NCBI RefSeq assembly: GCF_018294505.1
Contig: NC_057810.1
Location: forward strand, 708,117,859-708,181,858
DNA from: Triticum aestivum
Lineage: Eukaryota; Streptophyta; Magnoliopsida; Poales; Poaceae
Length of the DNA: 64,000 nucleotides
Reading direction: 5' to 3'
Part shown: piece by piece, positions 11,738 through 23,165 of the stretch
How positions within the stretch are numbered: the first letter of the stretch is position 1
Layout: the number at the start of each line of letters is the position of its first letter
The notes under the pieces: generated by a model
The model's input: only the letters and a program-made list of their open reading frames with translations
What the model was told of the DNA's origin: nothing
Databases searched by the model: none
Position numbers and translations under genes: made by a program

Positions 11738-14700
11738 GGACTACGGATTAAGCGAAGATTGGCTAATGACGAGGTGACGATGCACGTAGGAAATGGTTCC
11801 AAAATCGATGTGATCGCGGTCGGCATGCTACCTCTACATCTACCATCGGGATTAGTTTTAGACCTGAATAATTGTTATTTGGTGCCAGCGTTGAGCATGA
11901 ACATTATATCTGGATCTTTTTTGATGCGAGACGGTTATTCATTTAAATCAGATAATAATGGTTGTTCTATTTATATGAGTAATATCTTTTATGGGCATGC
12001 ACCCTTGAAGAGTGGTCTATTTTTATTAAATATCGATAGTAGTGATACACATATTCATAATGTTGAAGCCAAAATATGTAGAGTTGATAATGATAGTGCA
12101 ACTTATTTGTGGCACTGCCGTTTGGGTCATATTGGTGTAAAGCGCATGGAGAAACTCCATACTGATGGACTTCTGGAATCACTTGATTATGAATCACTTG
12201 GTACTTGCGAACCGTGCCTCGTGGGCAAGATGACTAAAACACCGTTCTCCGGAACTATGGAGCGAGCAACTGATTTGTTGTAAATCATACATACTGATGT
12301 ATGTGGTCCAATGAATATTGAGGCTCGCGGCGGGTATCTTTATTTTCTCACCTTCACAGATGATTTGAGCAGATATGGGTATATCTACTTAATGAAACAC
12401 AAGTCTGAAACATTTGAAAAGTTCAAAGAATTTCAGAGTGAAGTGGAAAATCATCGTAACAAGAAAATAAAATTTCTATGATCTGATCATGGAGGAGAAT
12501 ATTTGAGTTACGAGTTTGGTTTACATTTGAAGCAATGCGGAATAGTTTTGCAACTCACGCCACCCGGAACACCACAATGAAATGGTGTGTCCGAACATCG
12601 TAATTGTACTTTACTAGATATGGTGCGATCTATGATGTTTCTTACTGATTTACCACTATCATTTTGGGGTTATGCTTTAGAGACAGCCGCATTCACGTTA
12701 AATAGGGCACCATCAGAATCCGTTGAGACGACGCCTTATGAACTATGGTTTGGCAAGAAACCAAAGTTGTCGTTTCTGAAAGTTTGGGGCTGTGATGCTT
12801 ATGTGAAGAAACTTCAACCAGATAAGCTTGAACCCAAATCGGAGAAATGTGTCTTCATAGGATACCCAAAAGAGACTATTGGGTACACCTTCTATCACAG
12901 ATCTGAGGGCAAGATTTTTGTTGCTAAATTTGGATCCTTTCTAGAGAAGGAGTTTCTCTCAAAAGAAGTGAGTGGGAGGAAAGTAGAACTTGATGAGGTA
13001 ACTGTACCTGCTCCCTTATTGGAAAGTAGTTCATCACAAGAACCGATTCCTGTGACAACTACACCAATCAGTGAGGAAGCTAATGATAATGATCATGAAA
13101 CTTCAGATCAAGTTACTACCAAACCTCGTAGGTCAACCAGAGTAAGATCCGCACCAGAGTGGTATGGTAATCCTATTCTAGAAGTCATGTTACTTGACCA
13201 TGGCGAACCTACGAACTATGAGGAAGCGATGATGAGCCCAGATTCCGCAAAATGGCTTGAGGCCATGAAATCTGAGATGGGATCCATGTATATGAGAACA
13301 AAGAATGGACTTTGATTGACTTGCCTGATGATCGGCAAGCCATCGAGAATAAATGGATCTTCAAGAAGAAGACTGACGCTGATGGTAATATAACTGTCTA
13401 CAAAGCTCGACTTGTTGCGAAAGGTTTTTGACAAGTTCAAGGGGTTGACTACGATGAGAGTTTCTCACCCGTAGCGATGCTTAAGTCTGTCCGAATCATG
13501 TTAGCAATTGCCGCATTTTATGATTATGAAATATGGCAAATGGATGTCAAAACTGCATTCTTGAATGGATTTCTGGAAGAAGAGTTGTATATGATGCAAC
13601 CGGAAGGTTTTGTCGATCCAAAAGGTGCTAACAAAGTGTGCAAGCTCTAGCGATCCATTTATGGACTGGTGCAAGCCTCTCGGAGTTGGAATAAACGCTT
13701 TGATAGTGTGATCAAAGCATATGGTTTTATACAGACTTTTGGAGAAGCCTGTATTTACAAGAAAGTGAGTGGGAGCTCTCTAGCATTTCTGATATTATAT
13801 GTAGATGACATATTGTTAATTGGAAATGATATAGAATTTCTAGATAGCTAAAGGGATACTTGAATAAAAGTTTTTCGATGAAAGACCTCGGTGAAGCTGC
13901 TTACATATCGGGCATCAAGATCTATAGAGATAGATCAAGACGCTTAATTGGACTTTCACAAAGCACATACCTTGATAAAGTTTTGAAAAAGTTCAAAATG
14001 GATTAGGCAAAGAAAGGGTTCTTGTGTGTATTACAAGGTGTGAAGTTGAGTCAGACTCAATGACCGACCACAACAGAAGATAGAGAGAAAATGAAAGATG
14101 TTCCCTATGCTTCAGCCACAGGCTCTATCATGTATGCAATACTATGTACCAGACCTGATGTATGCTTAGCAATAAGTTTAGCAGGGAGGTACCAAAGTAA
14201 TCCAGGAGTGGATCATTGGACAACGGTCAAGAATATCCTGAAATACCTGAAAAGGACTAAGGATATGTTTCTTGTTTATGGAGGTGACAAAGAGCTAGTC
14301 GTAAATGGTTACGTCGATGCAAGCTTTGACACTGATCCAGATGATTCTAAATCGCAAACCGGATACGTGTTTATATTGAACGATGGAGCTGTCAGTTGGT
14401 GCAGTTCTAAACAAAGCGTCATGGCGGGATCTACATGCGAAGCGGAGTACATAGCTGCTTCGGAAGCAGCAAATGAAGGAGTCTGGATGAAAGAGTTCAT
14501 TTCTGATCTAGGTGTCATACCTAGTGCATCAGGACCAATGAAGATCTTCTGTGACAATACTGGTGCAATTGCCTTGGCAAAGGAATCCATATTTCACAAG
14601 AGGACCAAGCACATCAAGAGACGCTTCAATTCCATCCGGGACCAAGTCCAGGTGGGAGACATAGATATTTGCAAGATACATACGGATCTGAATGTTGCAG

Positions 14701-14741
14701 ACCTGTTGACTAAGCCTCTTCCACGAGCAAAACATGATTAG
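11738..14741 (+). pseudogene. pol: Copia-B pol: protease end, integrase, reverse transcriptase, RNase H
   Basis: Domain order is Copia-type, with integrase before RT. An HHCC zinc region is at about 12100-12240 (HCRLGHIGVKRM, CEPCLVGK). The DDE integrase core runs from HTDVCGPM (12292) through SDHGGEYL (12482) to NGVSEHRN (12580). RT is near 13320-13860 with YVDDILLIGND (13800), and RNase H is at 14250-14740 with DASFDTD and CDNTGAIALAKE. Breaks are TAA at 12281, TGA at 12479, 12578 and 13429, a frameshift near 13290, TAG at 13648 and 14004, and an indel near 13850. The TGA codons fit CGA to TGA and the TAG codons fit CAG to TAG. The final segment 14091-14741 is an open RNase H frame ending LLTKPLPRAKHD. 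The bases 14742-14813 are 3' untranslated and end in a polypurine tract. Confidence 0.88.
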
Positions 14742-14813
14742 CACCAAGACTCCATGGGTGTTAGAATCATTACTGTGTAATCTAGATTATTGACTCTAGT
14801 GCAAGTGGGAGAC

Positions 14814-16522
14814 TGAAGGAAATATGCCCTAGAGGCAATAATAAAGTTATTATTTATTTCCTCATATCATGATAAATGTTTATTATTCATCCTAGAATTG
14901 TATTAACCAGAAACATAATACATGTGTGAATACATAGACAAACTTAATGTCACTAGTATGCCTCTACTTGACTAGCTCATTAATCAAAGATGGTTATGTT
15001 TCCTAACCATAGACATGAGTTGTCATTTTATTAACGGGATCACATCATTAGGAGAATGATGTGATTGACATGACCCATTCCGTTAGCTTAGCACTTGATC
15101 ATTTAGTATGTTGCTATTGCTTTCTTCATGACTTATACATGTTCCTACAACTATGAGATTATGCAACTCCCGTTTACCGGAGGAACACTTTGTGTGCTAC
15201 CAAACATCACAAGGTAACTAGGTGATTATAAAGGAGCTCTACAGGTGTCTCCAAAGGTACATGTTGAGTTGGCGTATTTCGAGATTAGGTTTTGTCACTC
15301 CGATTATCGGAGAGGTATCTCTGGGCCCTCTCGGTAATGCACCTCACTCTAAGCCTTGCAAGCAATGTAGCTAATGAGTTAGTTACGGAATGATGCATTA
15401 TGTAACGAGTAAAGAGACTTGCCGGTAACGAGATTGAACTAGGTATTGAGATAACAACGATCGAATCTCGGGCAAGTAACATACCGATGACAAAGGGACC
15501 AACGTATGTTGTTATGCAGTTTGACCGATAAAGATCTTCGTAGAATATGTAGGAGCCAATATGGGCATCCAGGTTCCGCTATTGGTTATTAACCAGAGAG
15601 ATGTCTCGGTCATGTCTACATAGTTCTCGAACCCGTAGGGTCCGCACGCTTAACCTTCGTTGACGATATAGTATTATATGAGTTATGTATGTTGGTAACC
15701 GAATGTTGTTCGGAGTCCCGAATGAGATCATGAACATGACGAGGAACTCCGAAATGGTCCAGAGATGAAGTTTAATATATGGGATAATGTTGTTTGGACT
15801 CCGGAAGGGTTCCGGAATTCACCGGAAGGGGTTCCGGATGTTTCCCGAATGTTTGGGTACGAGAACACGTTATTTGGGCCAAAGGGGAAAGCCCACAAGG
15901 TTTTTGGAAAGCGCAAAAGGAAGTTTTGCGGAGTCCAGCGGCCAGACGCCAGAGTCCCTGGTGTCTAGGTCCAGACGCCGGGAACCCTGGCGTCTGGCCC
16001 TGGAGTCCGAGAAGGACTCTTGCCTTTCGGGTGAAACCGACTTTGTGGAGGCTTTTACTCCAAGTGTCGACCCCAAGGCTCAACATATAAATAGAGGGGC
16101 ATGGCTAGCACCAAAGACACATCAAGAAACTCCAAGCCGTGTGCCGGCAACCCCGTCTCCTCTAGTTTATCCTCCATCATAGTTTCCGTAGTGCTTAGGC
16201 GAAGCCCTGCGGAGATTGTTCTTCACCAACACTGTCACCACGCCGTCGTGCTGCCGGAACTCATCTACTACTTCGCCCGTCTTGCTGGATCAAGAAGGCG
16301 AGGACATCATCGAGCTGAACGTGTGCAGAACTCAGAGGTGCCGTGCGTTTAGTACTTGGATCGGTCGGATCGTGAAGACGTACGACTACATCAACCGCGT
16401 TGATAAACGCTTCCGCTTAGCGATCTTCAAGGGTATGAAGATACACTCCCCCTCTCGTTGCTATGGATCACCATGATCTTGCGTGTGCGTAGGAAATTTC
16501 TTGAAATTACTACGTTCACCAA
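14814..16522 (+). repeat. 3' LTR of Copia-B (1709 bp)
   Basis: It begins TGAAGGAAATATGCCCTAG after AAGTGGGAGAC and ends CGTTCACCAAGA. A TATA box TATAAATA is at 16086-16093. The CCAGACGCC/GGCGTCTGG motifs near 15942-16003 form several short inverted repeats not present in the Copia-A LTR, so Copia-B is a different subfamily. Confidence 0.88.
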
Positions 16523-18006
16523 GAGCTGCGACACCCGGGGACGGAGCACCATTTCAGTCACCGGTGATGGGACCTCCCCGTGTAAACATGGCACCACCTC
16601 AGTACATATCAACCCCTCCGGGTCATTACTCCAACCCATTGGAAAACATGATAGCAGCGGCAACCCGATTGGCGGCTCTCCCAATTGATGGCGACTCTCT
16701 GACTGCAGTTGAAACCCGCCGGGTCAGGGAACTTCTTCAGACGGCTTTGGTACAGCAGGAGGCGTACTCATACTGCCGAGACAGGATCCACTCGACCCCT
16801 CGTCCAAGTCGAAGCCCGAGTTATAGCAGGCACATGGATTCAGTGGCTGTATCAAGAAATGTTAGACGCCGTGACCAGCCAGGTGGCGGCAACCCGCCAC
16901 GTCATGAGGCCGTTAACTTGGTAGACCAAGAGAGACTACGACAAGAGGCTGAACGGGCGGCTGAGCAAGCAGCTCAGTTGATGGCTTATCAGCCATATCC
17001 GGTTTATGTGGCGACTTCTGTTGAGGCAGGTATAGCCACCCGGATGGGAGGAGTCCCGTGTCTAGTGCCGGCTCTACGTAACGAGCGGTTGCCCAAAGAT
17101 TTTAAAGGGCCAAGGAAAGTGCCGAATTACACAGCCGATTTACAGCCTGGGGCATGGATTGAGAGCTACGAGATGGCTATGGAGCTGTTGGAGGTTTCTG
17201 ACACAGCAATGGCTAAGTACTTTATCATGATGTTGGATGGAACCGCCCGCACCTGGTTGAAAGGCCTGCCACCTAATTCAATCAGTTCATGGGCAGAGTT
17301 AAAGGCCCAGTTCATCCAGAACTTCAAAGACACGTGCAAGCAGCCCATGTCGATCGTGGACCTGACGAATTGAAAGCAGGAAGAGGGTGAGTCTACAACC
17401 CATTGGGTACACCGGGTTAAAGCCATAATACATTCATCTGATAAGATGGATGCCCGCTCTGCAGTCTTAATGTTGGAGAAGAATTGCCGTTTCTTACCTT
17501 TGAAACAAAAGCTGGGGAGGCTCAAACGTGAGTGCAATGATATGGGCACGCTAATGGCGGCTCTGGTCAAGTATGCCGATTCTGATAGTACCAAGGATCC
17601 CGAGTCTGATGATGAGAAGGCAGGGAAGGGAAAGAGGAACGGCAACGTCAAGGGCTCTCAGCACAACCTGGGAAATCAAGGAGGTAACAAACGTAAGGTT
17701 GACGGTAGCTTGGATTTTGTGCCTAACACCAATGCACAGGGTCATAACCAGCGGCTCAGGGGAAGGCTACCTCCTCGGTCTGGCGGGTCAGGTCCCACAC
17801 TTGAGCAGTTGTTGAATGAACCTTGTCCAAGACATGGTACTAAGGAGAAGCCGGCTACACATTTGTGGAAGGACTGCACGATTATGAAAGTGTTCAATAA
17901 TTCCAACATGTTTGACGGTAACAATGGCTCGGGCGGCTCAGGTGGTGGCGGCTTTCATGGCTCGGGCAGCGGGTCAAACCCCAATTATAACCAACAAGCT
18001 GGCTAG
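16523..18006 (+). pseudogene. gag: Gypsy-C gag (5'-truncated)
   Basis: After the Copia-B junction the frame is open to 17373. It has a proline-rich start, an alanine/glutamate stretch and the retrotransposon gag domain (AMAKYFIMMLDGTARTWLKG, about 17200-17260; SWAELKAQFIQNFKDTCKQP, 17287-17345). A stop TGA at 17371-17373 breaks it, then the frame continues to 18006 through KMDARSAVLML and a histidine/cysteine segment CPRHGTKEKPATHLWKDC (17824-17877), probably the zinc-binding region. A glycine/serine-rich tail ends at TAG 18004-18006, before a polyglutamine-like run (SSQQQQQGG). The N-terminus was separated by the Copia-B insertion. Confidence 0.85.
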
Positions 18007-18867
18007 AGCAGTCAGCAACAGCAGCAAGGTGGATATCAGAGCAATCCAAAGCAGCTGAACAGTGGGCAATATCATGTGTTTACCACCAGCTTGTGTAAAC
18101 GGGACCAGAAGCTTCATAAGAGGGTCGTGAACGCGGTTGAGCCGGCAATTCCTCGTTATTTGAGGTGGTCTGAACAGCCTATAGTATGGAGTAGAGAGGA
18201 TCACCCTCCCTGGGTTGACAACCCGGGTCACTTAGCCCTGGTCGTGGCCCCTCAAGTGGGTGGATACAAGTTCACCAAGGTGCTGATGGATGGAGGCAGC
18301 AACATCAATATTCTTTATTATGAAACCTTCCGTCACATGGGGCTGACTGATAATAGCCTTAAGAAGTCCAACACTGTTTTCCATGGAGTTGTACCTGGTA
18401 AGTTGGCGTATCCGGTCGGCAAGATAGAGTTGGAGGTAGCATTTGGGGATGAATATGATTCCAGAGCCGAGAAATTGACATTTGAAGTAGTTCAGATCAA
18501 GAGCCCATATCATGCTCTGTTTGGGCTTCCGGCTTATGCCAAGTTCATGGCACGGTCGTGTTATGTGTACTTGCAGCTCAAGATGTCGGGTTATAAGGGA
18601 ACCATTACGGTGCACGGGAGCCGCAAGGTGGCTCTGGAATGTGAAGAAGGTGACATGGCTTATGCTGAGTCGGCCTGCGCGATGGAAGAGTTAAAGTTCT
18701 ACAAGGACAATGTTGACACGGCGGATATGACATCTTTCAAGAATCCAACTATAGAGCATGAGTCGGTCATGAAATTTCAGTCGGCGGAGGAGACTAAGCT
18801 TGTCGATTTTGTCCCAGACGATTCATCCAAGCAGTTCAGTATCAGCGCCAATCCGGATCCCAAATAG
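18007..18867 (+). pseudogene. Gypsy-C aspartic protease domain
   Basis: The stretch 18076-18867 is open. The protease motif VLMDGGSNINILYYETF is at about 18280-18330; plant Gypsy proteases often have D-G-G for the D-S/T-G loop, so this is not necessarily a defect. HALFGLPAYAKFMA (about 18510-18550) is the conserved flap-side region. The frame ends with TAG at 18865-18867 just before EGALIEFIRENRDIFAWEP, the start of the RT module. A TAG at exactly the matching place ends the protease frame of Gypsy-D. Confidence 0.85.
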
Positions 18868-20720
18868 GAAGGCGCACTCATCGAGTTCATCCGTGAGAAT
18901 CGGGACATTTTTGCATGGGAGCCATCTGACATGCCAGGTGTACCGAGAGAACTCGCTGAGCACACTCTTAATATTTATCCAAAGTTTAAGCTGGTCAAGC
19001 AATTTCTTCGGCGGTTTGATGAGGAGAGAAGGAAAGCTATCGGTGAGGAAGTAGCCCGGCTCTTGGCAGCTGGGTTCATCATTGAGGTGTTTCATCCAGA
19101 GTGGTTAGCTAACCCGGTGCTTGTTCTCAAGAAAAACGACACTCGGCATATGTGTGTGGATTACATGGACTTAAACAAAGCTTGTCCTGCTGATCCTTTT
19201 GCTCTCCCTCGTATTGATCAGATCATCGATGCTACGGCGGGTTGTGAGCGTTTGAGCTTTTTGGATGCTTACTCTGGTTATCATCAGATCAAGATGGCTG
19301 TTAAGGACCAGGAGAAGACGATGTTCATCACTCCGTTTGGAGCCTTCTGCTATGTTTCAATGCCTTTTGGGCTCAAGAGTGCCCAGGCAACTTACCAGCG
19401 ATGTGTACAGAATCGTCTTCATGATCATATCGGACGCAATGTTCATGCTTACGTGGATGACATAGTGGTTAAGTCCAGAGAGAAAGAGACCTTGATCGAT
19501 GATCTCAAGGAAACCTTTGATAATCTCCGGGTTTACAAGATGATGCTTAACCCGGCCAAGTGTGTTTTTGGTGTACCTGCAGGCAAGCTTTTGGGTTTTC
19601 TGGTTTCCAATAGAGGCATCGAAGCTAACCTGGAGATCAAAGCCATCACCTCCCTGACCAAGCCGGCGTGTATTAACGATGTCCATCGTTTGGCAGGTCG
19701 TATCGCCGCCTTAAGCTGGTTCATAAGCCGGTTAGAGGAGAAGGCTATGCCGCTGTATCAGATGATGAAGAAGACGGATAGCTTTACTTGGAATGCCACC
19801 GCCAATACTGCTTTTGAAGATCTGAAGAGACAGTTGGCTGAGCCGCCGGTTCTTGCTGCTCCCATTAATTGACAAGGAGCCCATGCTCTTATATGTAGCT
19901 GCTAACACACATGCTGTCAGTGTGGCTATTGTGGTGGAACGCAAGGAGGCTGGCAAGGAGCACCCGGTTCAGCGGCCGGTTTACTACATCAGTGAGGTAC
20001 TGATTGAGTCCAAGCAGCGATATCCGCACTGGCAGAAGCTTGTCTATGGGATGTTTATGGCCAGCCGGAAGCTTAAGCAATACTTCTTGGGCCATCCCAT
20101 CACTGTGGCTAGTTCTGCCCCCTTGGGGGATATTATTCAGAACAGAGAGGCCACGGGGCGAGTCGCCAAATGGCCATTGAGCTTGGGCCTCGTGGTTTAA
20201 ATATGTGCCATGCACAACTATGAAATCTCAAGCATTGGTGGATTTCATCAATGACTGGACACAATTGCAGATGCCTGAGGAAAAGCCGGACAATACCTAT
20301 TGGACAATTCATTTTGATGGGTCTAGGCAATTGGAAGGCTCGGGGGCTGGAGTTATTTTGGCTTCCCCTCGGGGCGATAAGTTTTGTTATGTACTCCGGT
20401 TGATGTTTCCTTGTACTAACAATGTAGCTGAGTATGAAGCCTTGCTCCATGGTCTCCAGATTGCTAAAGAGATGAATTTAAGCCGGGTAAGGTGCTTCGG
20501 CGACTCAGATCTCGTGGCTCAGCAAGTGTCATGCAAGTGGGACTCAAAAGACCCTCTCATGGTGGCTTATCGCTGGGAGGTTGATGCAATTGCGGGGCAC
20601 TTCAAGGGTTATCAGGTGGAACACATTGACCGTAGAAAGAACGAAGCGGCTGACGCCTTAAGCCGGCTGGGATCTCAGCATAAGCCGGTGCCACCTAATA
20701 CTTTGTTGGATGTTTTGTAG
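18868..20720 (+). pseudogene. pol: Gypsy-C reverse transcriptase and RNase H
   Basis: RT is open from 18868 to 19872. It contains ADPFALPRIDQIIDATAG, FLDAYSGYHQIKM, ITPFGAFCYVSMPFGLKSA and the catalytic YVDD at 19450-19461. A frameshift near 19865 moves the frame to 19853-20200 (the connection with LLYVAANTHAVS), and another near 20165-20205 moves it to 20205-20720. The RNase H domain has IHFDGSRQLEGSG, NVAEYEALLHGL, CFGDSDLV and NEAADALSRLG, so its acidic residues are all present. The segment closes with TAG at 20718-20720. The enzyme would copy element RNA into DNA in cytoplasmic particles. Confidence 0.87.
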
Positions 20721-22069
20721 AACCCTTCTGTCAAGCTACCTACAGAGGAAGATTTGGTTGTTCCTGACCCTGAGGCACAGTTGGTGGCAACTCTTCATAT
20801 CATCCTAGATTGGACGGTGCCGTATTTGGCTTATATGACACGGGGCGAGTTGCTTGAGGATGAAACCCTGGCCAGGCAGATAACCCGGCGGTCCAAGTCC
20901 ATGACCATTATCAATGGTGAGTTGCATCATTGCAGTGTTACAGGGGCTTTTCAGCGTTGCATCTCTCCTGAGGAAGGCCAAGAATTCTCCATGAGATTCA
21001 TGAAGGAGATTGCGGTCATCACGCTGGGTCAAAATCTCTTGTGGCTAAAGCTTTTCGCCATGGGTTTTATTGGCTGATGGCTCATGCGGATGCAGAAGAT
21101 CTGGTCAGTAAATGTGATGGTTGTCAGAAGTTCTCAAGACGGGCTCATGTGCCGGCTCAAGAGTTGAGAATGATTCCAATTACTTGGCCGTTTGCAGTCT
21201 GGGGGCTTGACATGGTTGGGCCTTTCAAGCGATCCAAAGATAAAAAGACTCGCCTCTTGGTGGCAGTTGATAAGTTTACAAAGTGGGTTGAGGCAGAGCC
21301 GGTCAGTAAGTGTGATGCAGCCACGGCAGTTCAATTCATGAAGAAGGTGATATTTCGTTTTGGTTTTCCACACAACATTATAACTGAAAATTGCACTAAT
21401 CTGTCTAAAGGTGCCATGGAGGAGTTCTGCCAACGTGAGCATATCTGGCTTGATGTTTCATCAGTGGCTCACCCTCAGTCCAATGGTCAAGCCGAGAGAG
21501 CCAATCAAGAGATCCTGAAAGGCATTAAGCCCCGGCTCTTTGTCCCTTTGCAACGGACGCCGGGTTGTTGGGTTGAGGAGTTACCTTCTGTGTTATGGAG
21601 CATCAACACTACTCCTAACAGATCTACGGGTTATACACCTTTCTTCATGGTCTACGGAGCTGAGGCGGTTCTCCCTAGTGACATCCATCATGATTCACCT
21701 CGTGTGGCGGCTTATGTCGAGGAAGACAATGAACAGGCACGCCAGGATGCTCTTGATCTATTGGATGAACATTGGGACTTGGCAGCAGCTCGTTCGGTGA
21801 TTTATCAATAGGACTTACGTTGTTATCACAGCCGTCGAGTTAAGTATAGATCCTTTCAGGAAGGTGATTTAGTGCTCCGGCTCATCCAGGATCAAACTGA
21901 TGCTCATAAGTTATCCCCACCTTGGGAAGGGCCATTTGTGGTTAGTAAGAATTTGAACAACGAGTCATATTACCTTATTGACGTTCGAGAGCACAAAGAC
22001 TCACGTAAGTCGAAGGAAGAGACCCGGAGGCCGTGGAACATTGCTCATCTCCGGCCCTACTACACTTGA
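20721..22069 (+). pseudogene. Gypsy-C integrase
   Basis: After a linker (20754-21033) there is a frameshift near 21000-21040, inside the HHCC zinc region (the cysteine half is CDGCQKF, 21112-21132). The catalytic core has the first aspartate in WGLDMVGPF (21209-21211). At the second position ITENCTN has glutamate (GAA, 21386-21388) where ITDNGTN is usual, so catalysis is doubtful. The glutamate of NGQAERANQE is at 21494-21496. The C-terminal part continues through GYTPFFMVYGAEAVLPSDI to TAG at 21809-21811 (YQ* before DLRCYHSRRV). It then has a short open end with WEGPFVVSKNL and stops at 22067-22069. Confidence 0.85.
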
Positions 22070-22291
22070 GCCATAGGCTCCACTGATGTACATATTTTTC
22101 CAGTGTATATATTATGATAAATAATAAAGCAGGACCCCTCTGTCCTTTTGCCCTTTTCACAAGGTAAATTTGTCATTATTATTATCATCTTTTTATCACA
22201 TGATCGTTCAGGGGCGGGTCATATTTGATCCGGCTCAGCCGTTCTGATCCGGCTTACGATTCTATTCGAATCTAGCTGTTCAAAATTATGA

Positions 22292-22680
22292 TCACTAGGG
22301 GGCTTCCTATTCAAACATAGGTCGTGTTCGAACCAAAGAGAACATAGTTGTTGATACCCTTTTGATTGGCACACCGCCGAGCTCACTTGGGGGCTTCTTG
22401 ATCGTATTAGAATCATAGCTTAACCCCATTTGGGAATCGACTTTGATCGTATTCGAATCAGAGTCGTTAAAAAAACTCTCAAGGTCATTAGGGGGCTTCC
22501 TGTTCAAACATAGGTCGTATTCGAACCAAAGAGAACATAGTTGTCGGTACCCTCTTGATCGGCGCAATGCCAAAGCCATTGGGGGCTACATGATCGTATT
22601 CGAATCCTAGTTTAAACCCCTCTGGGACGGTTCACTGATCATATCCGAATCAGTAGCCTTGCCATTGTTATTTCTCTTTC
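22292..22680 (+). repeat. 193-bp tandem duplication downstream of Gypsy-C pol
   Basis: The unit starting TCACTAGGGGGCTTCC (22292) returns as TCATTAGGGGGCTTCC (22485), with CAAACATAGGTCGT and CGAACCAAAGAGAACATAG in both. A smaller motif GATCGTATTCGAATC, a near-palindrome, occurs several times within it. The wider stretch 22070-23165 has no coding sequence I can support. Confidence 0.75.
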
Positions 22681-23165
22681 TTGATTTAAGTTATCTTTGG
22701 AAGCCCCATTGTTTGACTTAAGATTTTTTTTTCTCAGGCTTACAGTTATAAACATGATGTCTGTAAGCCGGTTCAATATCGACTAATGAGTCGCCAGCCT
22801 TTAAGCATCGAGATACTCTCTGGGAATCCAAAATATCGGATCTTCATCCTTATCAGCCGGGTCATATGAATCGGTGGGACCAGTGGAATTTTTTATTATA
22901 GTTGTGTTTTTATCAACCAGCTAATCTATGATTATTTTTGATTGCATTTTTGGCCTAGTAGTTTATTTGAAGAACAGTTTTTTCAACAACAATCAACTGT
23001 GTGCACAAATATAACAAGGCGGCTTAAAAATGTTAAGCATCAAAACATGCACGATGGCATGGCCACAACAGAGTTATCTCTACCCTATTACAAGACTTAT
23101 TAAGTCCATATAGTTTGCATTGTTTTTTATATACCAGGTACTGAGTCGCCATGACAGCTTCACCT

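Larger units (their letters stand above)
9313..16522 (+). mobile_element. Copia-B: Angela/WIS/BARE1-like Copia element, 5' LTR cut by Gypsy-A
   Basis: A remnant of the 5' LTR (9313-9561) is followed by the primer binding site, leader, gag, pol and a full 3' LTR (14814-16522). It is the only Copia copy here whose polyprotein can be followed nearly end to end. The two LTR pieces differ at roughly 20 of about 250 aligned positions by eye, mostly transitions. That is far more than in Copia-E or Copia-F, so this insertion is clearly older. The right end abuts the middle of a Gypsy gag gene (Gypsy-C), which is therefore its target. The terminal bases are CACCAAGA instead of CCCCAACA, two changes that probably arose after insertion. 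Confidence 0.9.

Noticed and set aside
14814..16522. Copia-B 3' LTR as a solo LTR
   Set aside because: It is directly preceded by a polypurine tract and pol, so it is the 3' LTR of a nearly full element.
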